This document shows positions 1-5,782 of a stretch of 10,072 nt of DNA, in pieces; position 1 is the first letter of the stretch; every line of letters begins with the position of its first letter. The notes under the pieces were generated by a model. It was not told the DNA's origin, ran no database searches, and saw nothing but the letters and a program-made list of their open reading frames with translations. The stretch lies in contig CAKUDT010000031.1 in the NCBI GenBank assembly GCA_934645125.1, positions 1 through 10,072 on the forward strand. The letters are read 5' to 3'. The translations under genes and the position numbers were made by a program. Source of the DNA: an uncultured Eggerthellaceae bacterium. Lineage in GTDB: Bacteria; Actinomycetota; Coriobacteriia; Coriobacteriales; Eggerthellaceae.

Positions 1-398
1 GTGTTGGCACCGGCGGCACCATCACGGGCGTGGGCAAGTATCTGAAGTCCCAAAATCCCGCCGTTAAGGTAGTTGCCGTTGAGCCGGCTACTTCGCCGGT
101 TCTGTCCGAAGGTCATGCGGGTGCTCATAAGATTCAGGGCATTGGCGCGGGCTTTGTCCCCGACGTCTTGGACACGAATGTTTACGATGAGATTATTCCC
201 GTTGCCGACGAAGACGCGTTCGCTACCGGAAAGCTCGTAGGCGCGCGCGAAGGCGTTCTGGTTGGAATCTCTTCGGGTGCTGCGACGTATGCAGCCATTC
301 AACTGGCAAAACGTCCCGAAAATGCAGGTAAGAACATTGTGGTTCTGCTGCCTGATACGGGCGATCGCTATCTGTCCACCCCGCTTTTCCAGGAGTAA
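1..398 (+). CDS. cysK: Cysteine synthase (O-acetylserine sulfhydrylase), C-terminal part; 5' end outside window
   Basis: This PLP enzyme makes cysteine from O-acetylserine and sulfide in the cytoplasm. The reading frame is open from base 3 and gives 131 residues before TAA at 396-398; full-length CysK is about 300-310 aa, so less than half is present. It opens with VGTGGTITGVGKY, the Gly/Thr-rich loop that holds the PLP phosphate. It continues with SPVLSEG, then KIQGIGAGFVPDVLD, then GISSGAA and the ending PDTGDRYLSTPLF, all hallmarks of the CysK/CysM fold in the expected order. Where many CysK proteins have SGG(K/R)PGPH, this one has SEGHAGAH, a mild variation. CysK and CysM are hard to separate by eye; the GIGAGF and GDRYLST motifs favour CysK. 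A cysteine desulfurase lies downstream on the same strand, so cysteine synthesis and sulfur extraction are neighbours, although a 324-bp gap separates them. Confidence 0.95.
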   Translation, partial: VGTGGTITGVGKYLKSQNPAVKVVAVEPATSPVLSEGHAGAHKIQGIGAGFVPDVLDTNVYDEIIPVADEDAFATGKLVGAREGVLVGISSGAATYAAIQLAKRPENAGKNIVVLLPDTGDRYLSTPLFQE

Positions 399-487
399 TT
401 CCGATTCTTTTCGATTCGTTCCGCTATTAGAGAAGTGCAACGAAGTACGCAGAAGCAGGGTTGCGGGTTTTCGCGGGTAACGACGAT

Positions 488-534
488 TGGTCACGGCATT
501 TGTAGCTAGTGGGCTGGTCACGGTGGTTGTAACT
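488..534 (+). repeat. Two-copy 20-bp direct repeat, 27-bp period
   Basis: TGGTCACGG followed by four bases and then TTGTA-CT occurs at 488-507 and again at 515-534. By eye 16 of 20 positions match. Two similar sites on a short period are compatible with a tandem regulator-binding site, or with a short duplication inside an RNA leader. The second copy overlaps the inverted repeat CACGG/CCGTG (519-548). No known operator is recognised. Confidence 0.5.
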
Positions 535-651
535 CGGAACCGTCCGTGGTGCGAGCAATAGATGGTCGTTGCCGTGATGCGATTGCTCGGGCTCGTTTGG
601 TCATGATCTCCGAAGACTTCGCAATTCTTTCTGCAACTGCATGCCAAGACT

Positions 652-705
652 GCCGGTTTCGCTCCGTGGGGAGCATCCGGCAAGCTCGGTGCAGCTCGTT
701 GCACC
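652..705 (+). promoter_or_regulatory. Two successive stem-loops just before the desulfurase ribosome binding site
   Basis: The first stem pairs GCCGG (652-656) with CCGGC (677-681). Inside it GCTCC (661-665) pairs with GGAGC (670-674), leaving a small internal loop. The second pairs GGTGCA (688-693) with TGCACC (700-705) around a 6-nt loop, ending eight bases before the AGGAG at 713-717. Two stems this close to the start codon could affect translation or mRNA stability of the cysteine desulfurase. This is inferred from base pairing only; no riboswitch class is recognised. Confidence 0.4.
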
Positions 706-722
706 CTTCGAGAGGAGATTCC

Positions 723-1910
723 ATGAACATTTACGCAGATAATGCGGCTACTACCGCAATGAGCCAGACGGCAATTCAAGCCATGCTGCCGTACATGGAC
801 AAGATTTACGGCAATCCTTCCAGCTTGTATTCGTTCGGTCAGACCGCGAAAGAGGCGCTTGAAGATGCACGCGCTCGCATTGCTACGTGCCTGGGCTGTC
901 GTCCTAACGAGATCACGTTCACCTCGGGCGGTAGCGAGGCCGATAACCAGGCAATTCTTTCTGCAGTGAAAATTGGCGCCCGCAAGAACAAGAAACACAT
1001 CATTACGACTGCGTTTGAGCATCATGCCGTTTTGCATACGCTCAAGAAGCTCGAGAAGCAGGGCATTGAGGTTACGTATTTGGACGTGCATGAAGACGGC
1101 TTGGTTACGCCTGAGCAGGTTAAGGCGGCGATTCGCCCCGATACGTGCCTGGTGACCATCATGTATGCGAACAACGAGATTGGCACGATTGAGCCCATTG
1201 CCGAAATCGGCGCGGTGTGCCGTGAGGCGAACGTGCCGTTCCATACCGATGCCGTGCAGGCGGCGGGGCATCTTCATATCAACGTTGAAGAACAAAACAT
1301 TGACATGCTCAGCTTGTCTGCCCATAAGTTTCATGGCCCGAAGGGCATTGGCGTGCTGTATGCGCGTCGCGGTCTTCCGCTGACAACGCTTATCGAGGGC
1401 GGTGCGCAAGAGCGTGGAAAGCGCGCCGGTACGGAAAACATCCCTGCTATCAGGGGCATGGCGGCAGCGCTTGAAGAAGCGTGCGCGAACATCGATGCGA
1501 ATGCGGCGCACCTTATCCTGTTGCGCGACAAGCTGATTGCCGGCCTTGCGGAGATTCCGCACAGCGCTCTGAATGGTAGCGCCGAGAAGCGTCTGCCCAG
1601 CAACGTGAACTTCTGCTTCGAGGGCATCGAGGGTGAAAGCTTGCTCTTGCTGCTTGATGATAAGGGTATTTGCGCTTCTTCGGGCAGCGCTTGTACGTCG
1701 GGATCGCTTGATCCGAGCCACGTGTTGCTGGCAATTGGCCGCGTGCACGACGTTGCGCACGGCAGCCTGCGTCTGAGCTTGGGCGAAGACGTGACCGAAG
1801 AGCAGATTGATTATCTGATTCAGGCAACAAAGGATGTTGTTACATATCTGCGTGGTATGTCTCCGGTGTGGCGCGATCTGCAGGAAGGCAAGCGCGCGTT
1901 TATTCTCTAG
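723..1910 (+). CDS. Cysteine desulfurase, group I NifS/IscS type
   Basis: This enzyme removes sulfur from L-cysteine, giving alanine and an enzyme persulfide that supplies Fe-S cluster assembly. The 395-aa length is normal for the family. Visible landmarks are YADNAATT near the N-terminus, TSGGSEADN, EHHAVLHTL with the PLP-stacking His at about residue 100, HTDAVQAAG, SAHKFHGPKG with the Schiff-base Lys202, and RAGTENIPA. The catalytic loop is SSGSACTSG with Cys324. The long Cys loop and RAGTEN place it in group I (NifS/IscS) and not SufS. I chose ATG 723 because it directly precedes the conserved N-terminus and has AGGAG at 713-717; the frame's earlier GTG at 546 would add 59 unrelated residues. 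It is followed 107 bp later by an IscU-type scaffold, its expected partner. NifS and IscS cannot be separated by sequence alone, so I give no symbol. No IscR-type regulator gene is in view. Confidence 0.95.
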   Translation: MNIYADNAATTAMSQTAIQAMLPYMDKIYGNPSSLYSFGQTAKEALEDARARIATCLGCRPNEITFTSGGSEADNQAILSAVKIGARKNKKHIITTAFEHHAVLHTLKKLEKQGIEVTYLDVHEDGLVTPEQVKAAIRPDTCLVTIMYANNEIGTIEPIAEIGAVCREANVPFHTDAVQAAGHLHINVEEQNIDMLSLSAHKFHGPKGIGVLYARRGLPLTTLIEGGAQERGKRAGTENIPAIRGMAAALEEACANIDANAAHLILLRDKLIAGLAEIPHSALNGSAEKRLPSNVNFCFEGIEGESLLLLLDDKGICASSGSACTSGSLDPSHVLLAIGRVHDVAHGSLRLSLGEDVTEEQIDYLIQATKDVVTYLRGMSPVWRDLQEGKRAFIL

Positions 1911-2017
1911 CTTCCTCTCTCTCGGGGTTGAGCGGCTGCGCGGAGGCGCGCAATAAGATTCTGCGGTGCTTCTGCGCGACTGCTTGACCTGGTAATTCTT
2001 CTTGAAAGGATAAAATC

Positions 2018-2470
2018 ATGGCTCTGTATAGCGAAAAAGTGATGGACCATTTCCGTAATCCTCGTAATGTTGGCGTGATTGAAAATGCCGATGCGGTGGG
2101 CGAGGTTGGTAACGCCAAGTGCGGCGACATCATGACCATTTATTTGAAGATCGATGATGACAAAATCTCCGATGTGAAGTTCCAGACGTTCGGGTGCGGC
2201 AGCGCGATTGCATCGAGCTCCATGGCAACGGAGCTGATCAAGGGCAAGCCTGTTTCCGACGCGCTTGCGCTTACGAATGCTGCCGTTGCAGAGGCGCTGG
2301 ATGGTCTGCCGCCTCACAAGATGCACTGTTCCGTTTTGGCGGAAGAAGCAATCAAGAGCGCGCTTAAGGACTATTACGACAAGAATGGTATTGCGTATGA
2401 TCCTGCGCAGTTCCCCGATTGCGACAGCTGCGAGCACTGCGGCGATGAATTCGCCATTGACCTGGATTAA
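2018..2470 (+). CDS. Fe-S cluster scaffold protein, IscU/NifU N-terminal type
   Basis: This is the cytoplasmic scaffold on which [2Fe-2S]/[4Fe-4S] clusters are built before transfer to apoproteins. It is 150 aa, slightly longer than E. coli IscU at about 128. It begins YSEKVMDHFRNPRNVG, the typical IscU start. The three ligand cysteines are in their usual settings: Cys35 in GNAKCGD with Asp37, Cys60 in FGCGSAIASSS, and Cys104 in KMHCSVLAEEAI. The HscA-binding LPPVK motif of IscU is replaced by LPPHK, as is common outside Proteobacteria. The C-terminus adds a short tail with Cys135, Cys138 and Cys141 (CDSCEHC), which is too short for the [2Fe-2S] ferredoxin or Nfu domains of full NifU. The start is supported by GAAAGGA about 8 bases upstream. 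The gene follows the cysteine desulfurase and is probably co-transcribed with it. It ends before the terminator at 2643. Confidence 0.94.
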   Translation: MALYSEKVMDHFRNPRNVGVIENADAVGEVGNAKCGDIMTIYLKIDDDKISDVKFQTFGCGSAIASSSMATELIKGKPVSDALALTNAAVAEALDGLPPHKMHCSVLAEEAIKSALKDYYDKNGIAYDPAQFPDCDSCEHCGDEFAIDLD

Positions 2471-2642
2471 TCGCGTGAACTGTGATTGTCGCCGGTGTTG
2501 GCAGGATGCGGCGGGCCGCCGCGCGGCTGCGCGATATGATGTTGCGGTTGCCGCAGGCGATTGCGGTTGACACCCGCTGCGCATGACGGCTCTTGCTGCT
2601 GTGTGCGATATGATGCCGCGATGGTCTTGAACGGTTAAATAA

Positions 2643-2684
2643 GGTGGGGCGCATCTGTTTGGATGCGCCCCACCTCTTCGTTTC
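2643..2684. terminator. Strong bidirectional rho-independent terminator
   Basis: A perfect 13-bp stem pairs 2643-2655 (GGTGGGGCGCATC) with 2662-2674 around a 6-nt loop. The + strand continues TCTTCGTTTCTCTTT, a T-rich tail ending the desulfurase-scaffold transcript. On the - strand the same hairpin is followed by TTATTTA, so it can also end the convergent lipoprotein transcript. The 172 bp between the scaffold stop and the hairpin holds no gene, only an 11-base direct repeat GCGATATGATG (2531-2541 and 2605-2615). Confidence 0.9.
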
Positions 2685-2759
2685 TCTTTGTCCTGATTAG
2701 CAAACGGTTGTAAGGCCGATCGGATGCAATAGAAACTGAATCTCGATGCATCTTAGCTG

Positions 2760-3635
2760 CTAATTTTCGGCAATGTCAAACCCATCAGCGATTTTAAGGT
2801 CGATGTCTCCATCGTCTTTCCAGCCGTAAGGGATGTCCACTGTTGCGCCATTGCTGTCGTAGGTCAGGTGAACGTAGCCATTGAAAACTTCATAAGTGCC
2901 AGCATTGCGAATGGGTTTTTGGAGCTCGAAGATGTTCGGCTCGAAGAATTCAATGCGATAGCTTGTTTTGTTAACGTAGAAGTCCCAGCGATAACCATTG
3001 AGGGCCGATTGTGCCTGAGCCGCTGTTTCCTCATCGGCTGGATCGAATGCTTTTAAGGCCAGCGCAAATCCTTCGGGATCAATGTCAGTAGCAATATTTT
3101 CTTGGCTAGAGCTATGCTTGATGTCGCTGGTTGAAAGGGTGATTGTTTCAAGGTCAGGGTAGCGTGTTGCGCTTAAAACGATTTCTTTCCCTTCCGCTAG
3201 GTCTCCTTCAGGCACGGCAAAAGTGTCAACAACTTTAAGCTCTTCGCCTACATAGACATCTTTGATGTAGTCGGAGTAATAGTAGTTCGGCATGTATTGG
3301 CAGGCCTTGCCGTAATGGGAAGACGTATATTCGTTGCTGCCGATTGCCATTTTCATGTCTTTGCTGTAGGCTTTGATGTTTTTATCGGAGGTGTGCACGG
3401 CATAAAATACGTAGACAAGTTTCAGGGCATCGCTCTTCTTGTCTTTGTATGAGTCGTCGACGTAGATTCCGTCGATGTCTACGTAGGTCGATTCTAGTTT
3501 TGCGGAGCTTGCGCTGCTGGTACTGGTTGATGCGCTTGCGCTGCTGTTATCGGCGTTTTCTTTGGCGATGCTGCTGCATGCACAAAGCGAAAGCGCCATT
3601 GCTGTTGCGATTAGAACGGTAAGGGTTTTCTTCAT
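2760..3635 (-). CDS. Putative lipoprotein with Ser-rich linker and C-terminal beta-rich domain
   Basis: This 291-aa protein starts with Lys-Lys, a hydrophobic stretch and the lipobox LCAC, so Cys20 should be lipidated and the protein anchored outside the membrane. A low-complexity Ser/Ala/Thr linker follows at about residues 30-45. Residues about 47-160 contain LKLVYVFYAV and EELKVVDTFAVPEG, which recall the DUF4352/DUF5067-like immunoglobulin-fold domains of Gram-positive lipoproteins; this is a weak match by eye. The last 80 residues (GYRWDFYVNKTSYRIEFFEPN...) look like a small beta-barrel or lipocalin-like fold. ATG is preceded by AGGAGAAG. It lies 110 bp downstream of the zinc-ribbon gene on the same strand, so the two may be co-transcribed. 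Codons look more AT-rich than in the Fe-S genes. The function is unknown. The call as a secreted lipoprotein is firm; the domain labels are tentative. Confidence 0.85.
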   Translation of the reverse strand: MKKTLTVLIATAMALSLCACSSIAKENADNSSASASTSTSSASSAKLESTYVDIDGIYVDDSYKDKKSDALKLVYVFYAVHTSDKNIKAYSKDMKMAIGSNEYTSSHYGKACQYMPNYYYSDYIKDVYVGEELKVVDTFAVPEGDLAEGKEIVLSATRYPDLETITLSTSDIKHSSSQENIATDIDPEGFALALKAFDPADEETAAQAQSALNGYRWDFYVNKTSYRIEFFEPNIFELQKPIRNAGTYEVFNGYVHLTYDSNGATVDIPYGWKDDGDIDLKIADGFDIAEN

Positions 3636-3745
3636 TTCTTCTCCTGTTTCGTTTGTTGCCGGGTCGATTGCGAAAAATATGTCTATTTCTCTTTGGTAGC
3701 TCGCAAATTATTTCTAGATTGGTTTTGCACATTAAGGCTTTCGTT

Positions 3746-4957
3746 TTATGCAGACTTCCCGCCGCCCAGGTCGCCGAACTCTTTTACGGTCATGCTCGGG
3801 GCAAGCGAGACGTTTTTGAACTTCGTGGCTGCGAATAGTTTGTTGACGGCATCAACGGAATCGGAATCTATTGCATATTTGTCGAGCATGATATTATCGA
3901 GATAGTCTCTGGTCAGGTTGTTGAACCTCTTTACGAGCTTCTCATCGTAGCTATCTGCGTATTTGTATATGGTTTCATCTTCCAGGGAGTAGACATCGTT
4001 ATAGTATTCGAATCGTCCTTTGTCGCTCGAATACTTGAAGTAGTAGTACTCCTGGACGGGTTGCCCGTAGGAGTTGCTCGCCTGCACTTGAAGTGCGTAT
4101 CCCAAACTGCGGTTTGCGTACCAGGCCTTCTTCAACACGAAAGAGTCGGAGTCCTTCAGGTTGTCGAGGACTTCCGCCTTGAAGACGTAGCAGATGCCGT
4201 TAATGACGGAGATCATCTGCTTCGCTTCGTCGGTTTCCGCCAGTTGTAGCGCCTCCTCGAACTTTCCTGCGGCGCATGCGCCTAAAAGCACCTTCTTTTT
4301 GCCGTCGTCGGTGGGAGTGAGCGAGTAGGCTACGTCGTATTTGCCCTTCTCGATGATTCTTTCAAGCATCTTGGGCTTGTTGTCATCAATGCTTTTCTCG
4401 TAGGCTGTTTTGTATTCGCCTGCGGCGAAAAGCTCGTCGGGCGTTCTGAGCAGGGGTGGAGCGACAATCAGCGCTGCGATGACCGCAACGGCAACTGCTG
4501 CAGCTACGATGACCTTCTTTTTCCTGTTATTTCTAAGGCTGTGCTTCTGTGGCTTTTCCGATGTGGTCGCGTTGATCTCTTTCTTGGGGGCGCCTGCTGC
4601 TTGAAGCGCGCTGCTAGTTTCCTGCGCTGTTTCTCTGCCATTGCTGCCGAGTTCTGCATCGGGGCTTTCAACGGGCGCCCCGCATTTTATGCAGAACGCG
4701 TTGCCCCCTGGAAGTTCGGCGCCGCATTTCGTGCAGAATTTGGGCGGCGCTGGTTTTAGCGCTTCGGTTTCTGATGCCGTTGCGTTTTTGCTGCTGCTCG
4801 CATCCTCGGTATCAGTTGTTGCAGCAGTGATTTCGTTTTGAACAGGCCTGATGATGATTTCTGGTTCTTTCTCAGGCGACTGCGCTACATCTTCTGTTGC
4901 ATGCTCAACCTCCTTTTCATTGTCTTCCTTGGGCGATAACGAACAATCTTCTGGCAT
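3746..4957 (-). CDS. Zinc-ribbon, single-membrane-segment protein with extracytoplasmic domain
   Basis: The protein is about 403 aa. Residues 1-70 are acidic, Ser/Thr-rich and probably disordered. Next comes a zinc ribbon, FCTKCGAELPGGNAFCIKCGAP, with Cys75, Cys78, Cys89 and Cys92, as in the zinc-ribbon/DZR families. A Lys/Arg-rich stretch (about 142-148) precedes one hydrophobic Ala/Val membrane segment (about 149-170). The remainder, from TPDELFAAGEYKTAY onward, is predicted outside. Its helical repeats (AAGEYKTAY, AAGKFEEALQLA) resemble TPR-like units, followed by a Tyr-rich region. I chose ATG 4957 because GGAGAAGG lies just before it; an upstream in-frame ATG at 4972 would put that ribosome binding site inside the coding region. 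This architecture is common in Gram-positive proteins of unknown role. The downstream lipoprotein may be a partner. No enzyme activity is apparent. Confidence 0.85.
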   Translation of the reverse strand: MPEDCSLSPKEDNEKEVEHATEDVAQSPEKEPEIIIRPVQNEITAATTDTEDASSSKNATASETEALKPAPPKFCTKCGAELPGGNAFCIKCGAPVESPDAELGSNGRETAQETSSALQAAGAPKKEINATTSEKPQKHSLRNNRKKKVIVAAAVAVAVIAALIVAPPLLRTPDELFAAGEYKTAYEKSIDDNKPKMLERIIEKGKYDVAYSLTPTDDGKKKVLLGACAAGKFEEALQLAETDEAKQMISVINGICYVFKAEVLDNLKDSDSFVLKKAWYANRSLGYALQVQASNSYGQPVQEYYYFKYSSDKGRFEYYNDVYSLEDETIYKYADSYDEKLVKRFNNLTRDYLDNIMLDKYAIDSDSVDAVNKLFAATKFKNVSLAPSMTVKEFGDLGGGKSA

Positions 4958-4977
4958 TCCTTCTCCTTTCATGTGCG

Positions 4978-4995
4978 CTTGACCTTAAGGTCAAG
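4978..4995. promoter_or_regulatory. Perfect 18-bp palindrome upstream of the zinc-ribbon gene
   Basis: CTTGACCTTAAGGTCAAG is its own reverse complement and ends about 20 bp upstream of the zinc-ribbon gene start. A perfect palindrome of this length suggests a dimeric regulator site. Its TTGACC arm and dyad resemble operators of MerR-family activators, which is a resemblance and not an identification. It overlaps by two bases the next inverted repeat (4994-5020). Confidence 0.6.
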
Positions 4996-5020
4996 TGTTT
5001 CTATCAAGGATAGAAACACT
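4994..5020. promoter_or_regulatory. Perfect 12-bp inverted repeat with 3-nt centre
   Basis: AGTGTTTCTATC (4994-5005) is mirrored by GATAGAAACACT (5009-5020) around AAG. Read on the - strand it contains TTGATAG, a -35-like hexamer plus G, directed toward the zinc-ribbon gene. The repeat can act as an operator in DNA, or as a hairpin in RNA if transcribed. No T-run follows on either side, so a terminator is unlikely. Together with the 18-bp palindrome it forms a 43-bp, fully symmetric control region for the - strand pair. Confidence 0.6.
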
Positions 5021-5110
5021 ATCATCCCTTCATTGCGTTTGTTTTTTGCTACGTTGAATCTTTGGATTGCTTGGAAGCTGAAATACGCCTGTGGATCCGC
5101 TTCGTGTTCC

Positions 5111-5347
5111 CATGTTGTTGGATTTTGAGCCCCAAATTCGAAGTTGTGGTAGGTAGAGGGTGCATTGAGTTTCCGATGGGTTCTCCGTGTGCCGTCTGTT
5201 ATCGATAGACGATGCTCTGAACTGGTGTTTTGCTGGGTTTTGCCATAAGCTGAAACTTTCGATGTGGGATGAATCTTCGAATCGGTGTGCTAGACCACCC
5301 TCTATCTGTATCAACTTCGAATTTGGGGGTGGTTTTTCAACAACATG
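5111..5347. mobile_element. MITE-like element, copy 1 (237 bp)
   Basis: The ends are CATGTTGTTG (5111-5120) and CAACAACATG (5338-5347). The outer 52 bases form imperfect inverted arms (5111-5162 against 5296-5347); about 40 of 52 pair by eye, including a shared CCCAAATTCGAAGTTG core and AGAGGGTG. A second copy in the same orientation lies at 6801-7048. Left arm matches left arm (about 47/52) and right arm matches right arm (about 45/52) better than the two arms of one copy match each other. Homology continues inside, around ATGCTCTGAACTGGTGTTTTG (from 5210). No transposase frame is present, so it is a non-autonomous element or another dispersed palindromic repeat. CATG at both ends could be part of the inverted repeat or a 4-bp target duplication. 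Confidence 0.7.
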
Positions 5348-5682
5348 GCTAAAGTGCGGCAAACATTTAGCTCGATGCGGCGGGGTGGCATATGTTTGCG
5401 TCTTGCGGTGGGGTGCGATGTGCTTTGCTGCGGCGTTTTTCGAGTGTATAGAATCGAGTCGGCCGAAGTTTGATGCCTCGCGCGATAAGCTCAACAAAGC
5501 GGAAGACGAAGCGGTCTGCGAGCACGGCAAGCGCAAGATGATTCGCGATAGCGGTTCGTGATAGCATCGACTGTTTTGACAAGCTGCGGTGAAGCGAGGC
5601 TAAAATTCAGCAAGCACGGGGCAGATAGAGTTTTGCGAGCAAGGTTTTGTTTTGGGGTGAATTGTTTATGGAGAAACGGGGC
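5348..5682. other. Intergenic stretch with no recognisable gene
   Basis: This runs from the end of the first MITE-like copy to the TTGATAG repeats. Short open frames occur on both strands, but none has a ribosome binding site together with recognisable protein features. I see no terminator, tRNA or further repeat copy here. Confidence 0.5.
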
Positions 5683-5731
5683 TTGATAGCTTTTTGATAG
5701 ATTTTGCGTCTGATTTGATAGGTTTTTGTCA
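5683..5731 (+). promoter_or_regulatory. Helically phased TTGATAG repeats before the nuclease-like gene
   Basis: TTGATAG occurs at 5683-5689, 5694-5700 and 5715-5721, with starts 11 and 21 bases apart, about one and two DNA turns. A TTGTCA follows at 5726. The tract is AT-rich compared with its surroundings and sits 60-100 bp upstream of the likely start at 5783. It is a plausible promoter with an operator array; a clear -10 element is not visible. Confidence 0.4.
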
Positions 5732-5782
5732 AATTGCCATGAGATAGTTTTTGCCCATGCAAAACAGGGTAAGGACAAAATT

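Larger units (their letters stand above)
399..722 (+). promoter_or_regulatory. Non-coding, repeat- and hairpin-rich region before the cysteine desulfurase
   Basis: No credible gene lies in this 324-bp gap. The desulfurase frame stays open back to a GTG at 546, but nothing there resembles the family and the good ribosome binding site is far downstream. The gap holds a 20-bp direct repeat (488-507 and 515-534) and four inverted repeats: CACGG/CCGTG at 519-523 and 544-548, CGAGCAAT/ATTGCTCG at 552-559 and 582-589, a two-part hairpin at 652-681, and a hairpin at 688-705. None is followed by a T-run, so these are not ordinary terminators. The region probably contains the promoter and 5' leader of the desulfurase-scaffold pair. 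I could not fix a convincing -35/-10 pair. Confidence 0.45.

Noticed and set aside
546..722. Possible 59-residue N-terminal extension of the cysteine desulfurase from GTG 546
   Set aside because: The family starts at IYADNAATT, the AGGAG at 713-717 fits ATG 723, and the extension has no similarity to anything known.
399..722. T-box or SAM riboswitch before the cysteine desulfurase
   Set aside because: GAAGTACG-like and GGTGG/ACCG pieces hint at T-box elements, but the conserved TGGNACC antiterminator bulge and a terminator are missing. No SAM riboswitch core is visible.
1907..2584. 225-codon - strand open frame across the scaffold gene
   Set aside because: It is a mirror of the IscU coding sequence, with an Arg/Ala-rich composition and no family resemblance.
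4994..5020. Hairpin as a rho-independent terminator
   Set aside because: Neither strand has a T-run directly after the stem, and the position immediately before a gene start fits an operator or leader better.
5187..5561. 124-codon + strand frame and overlapping - strand frames in the 5 kb region
   Set aside because: They run through the MITE-like element and its arm, lack convincing ribosome binding sites, and are Cys/Trp-rich without domain features.
5726..5782. Upstream TTG start for the nuclease-like gene
   Set aside because: There is no ribosome binding site before TTG 5726, while AAGGA at 5771-5775 is well spaced for ATG 5783.
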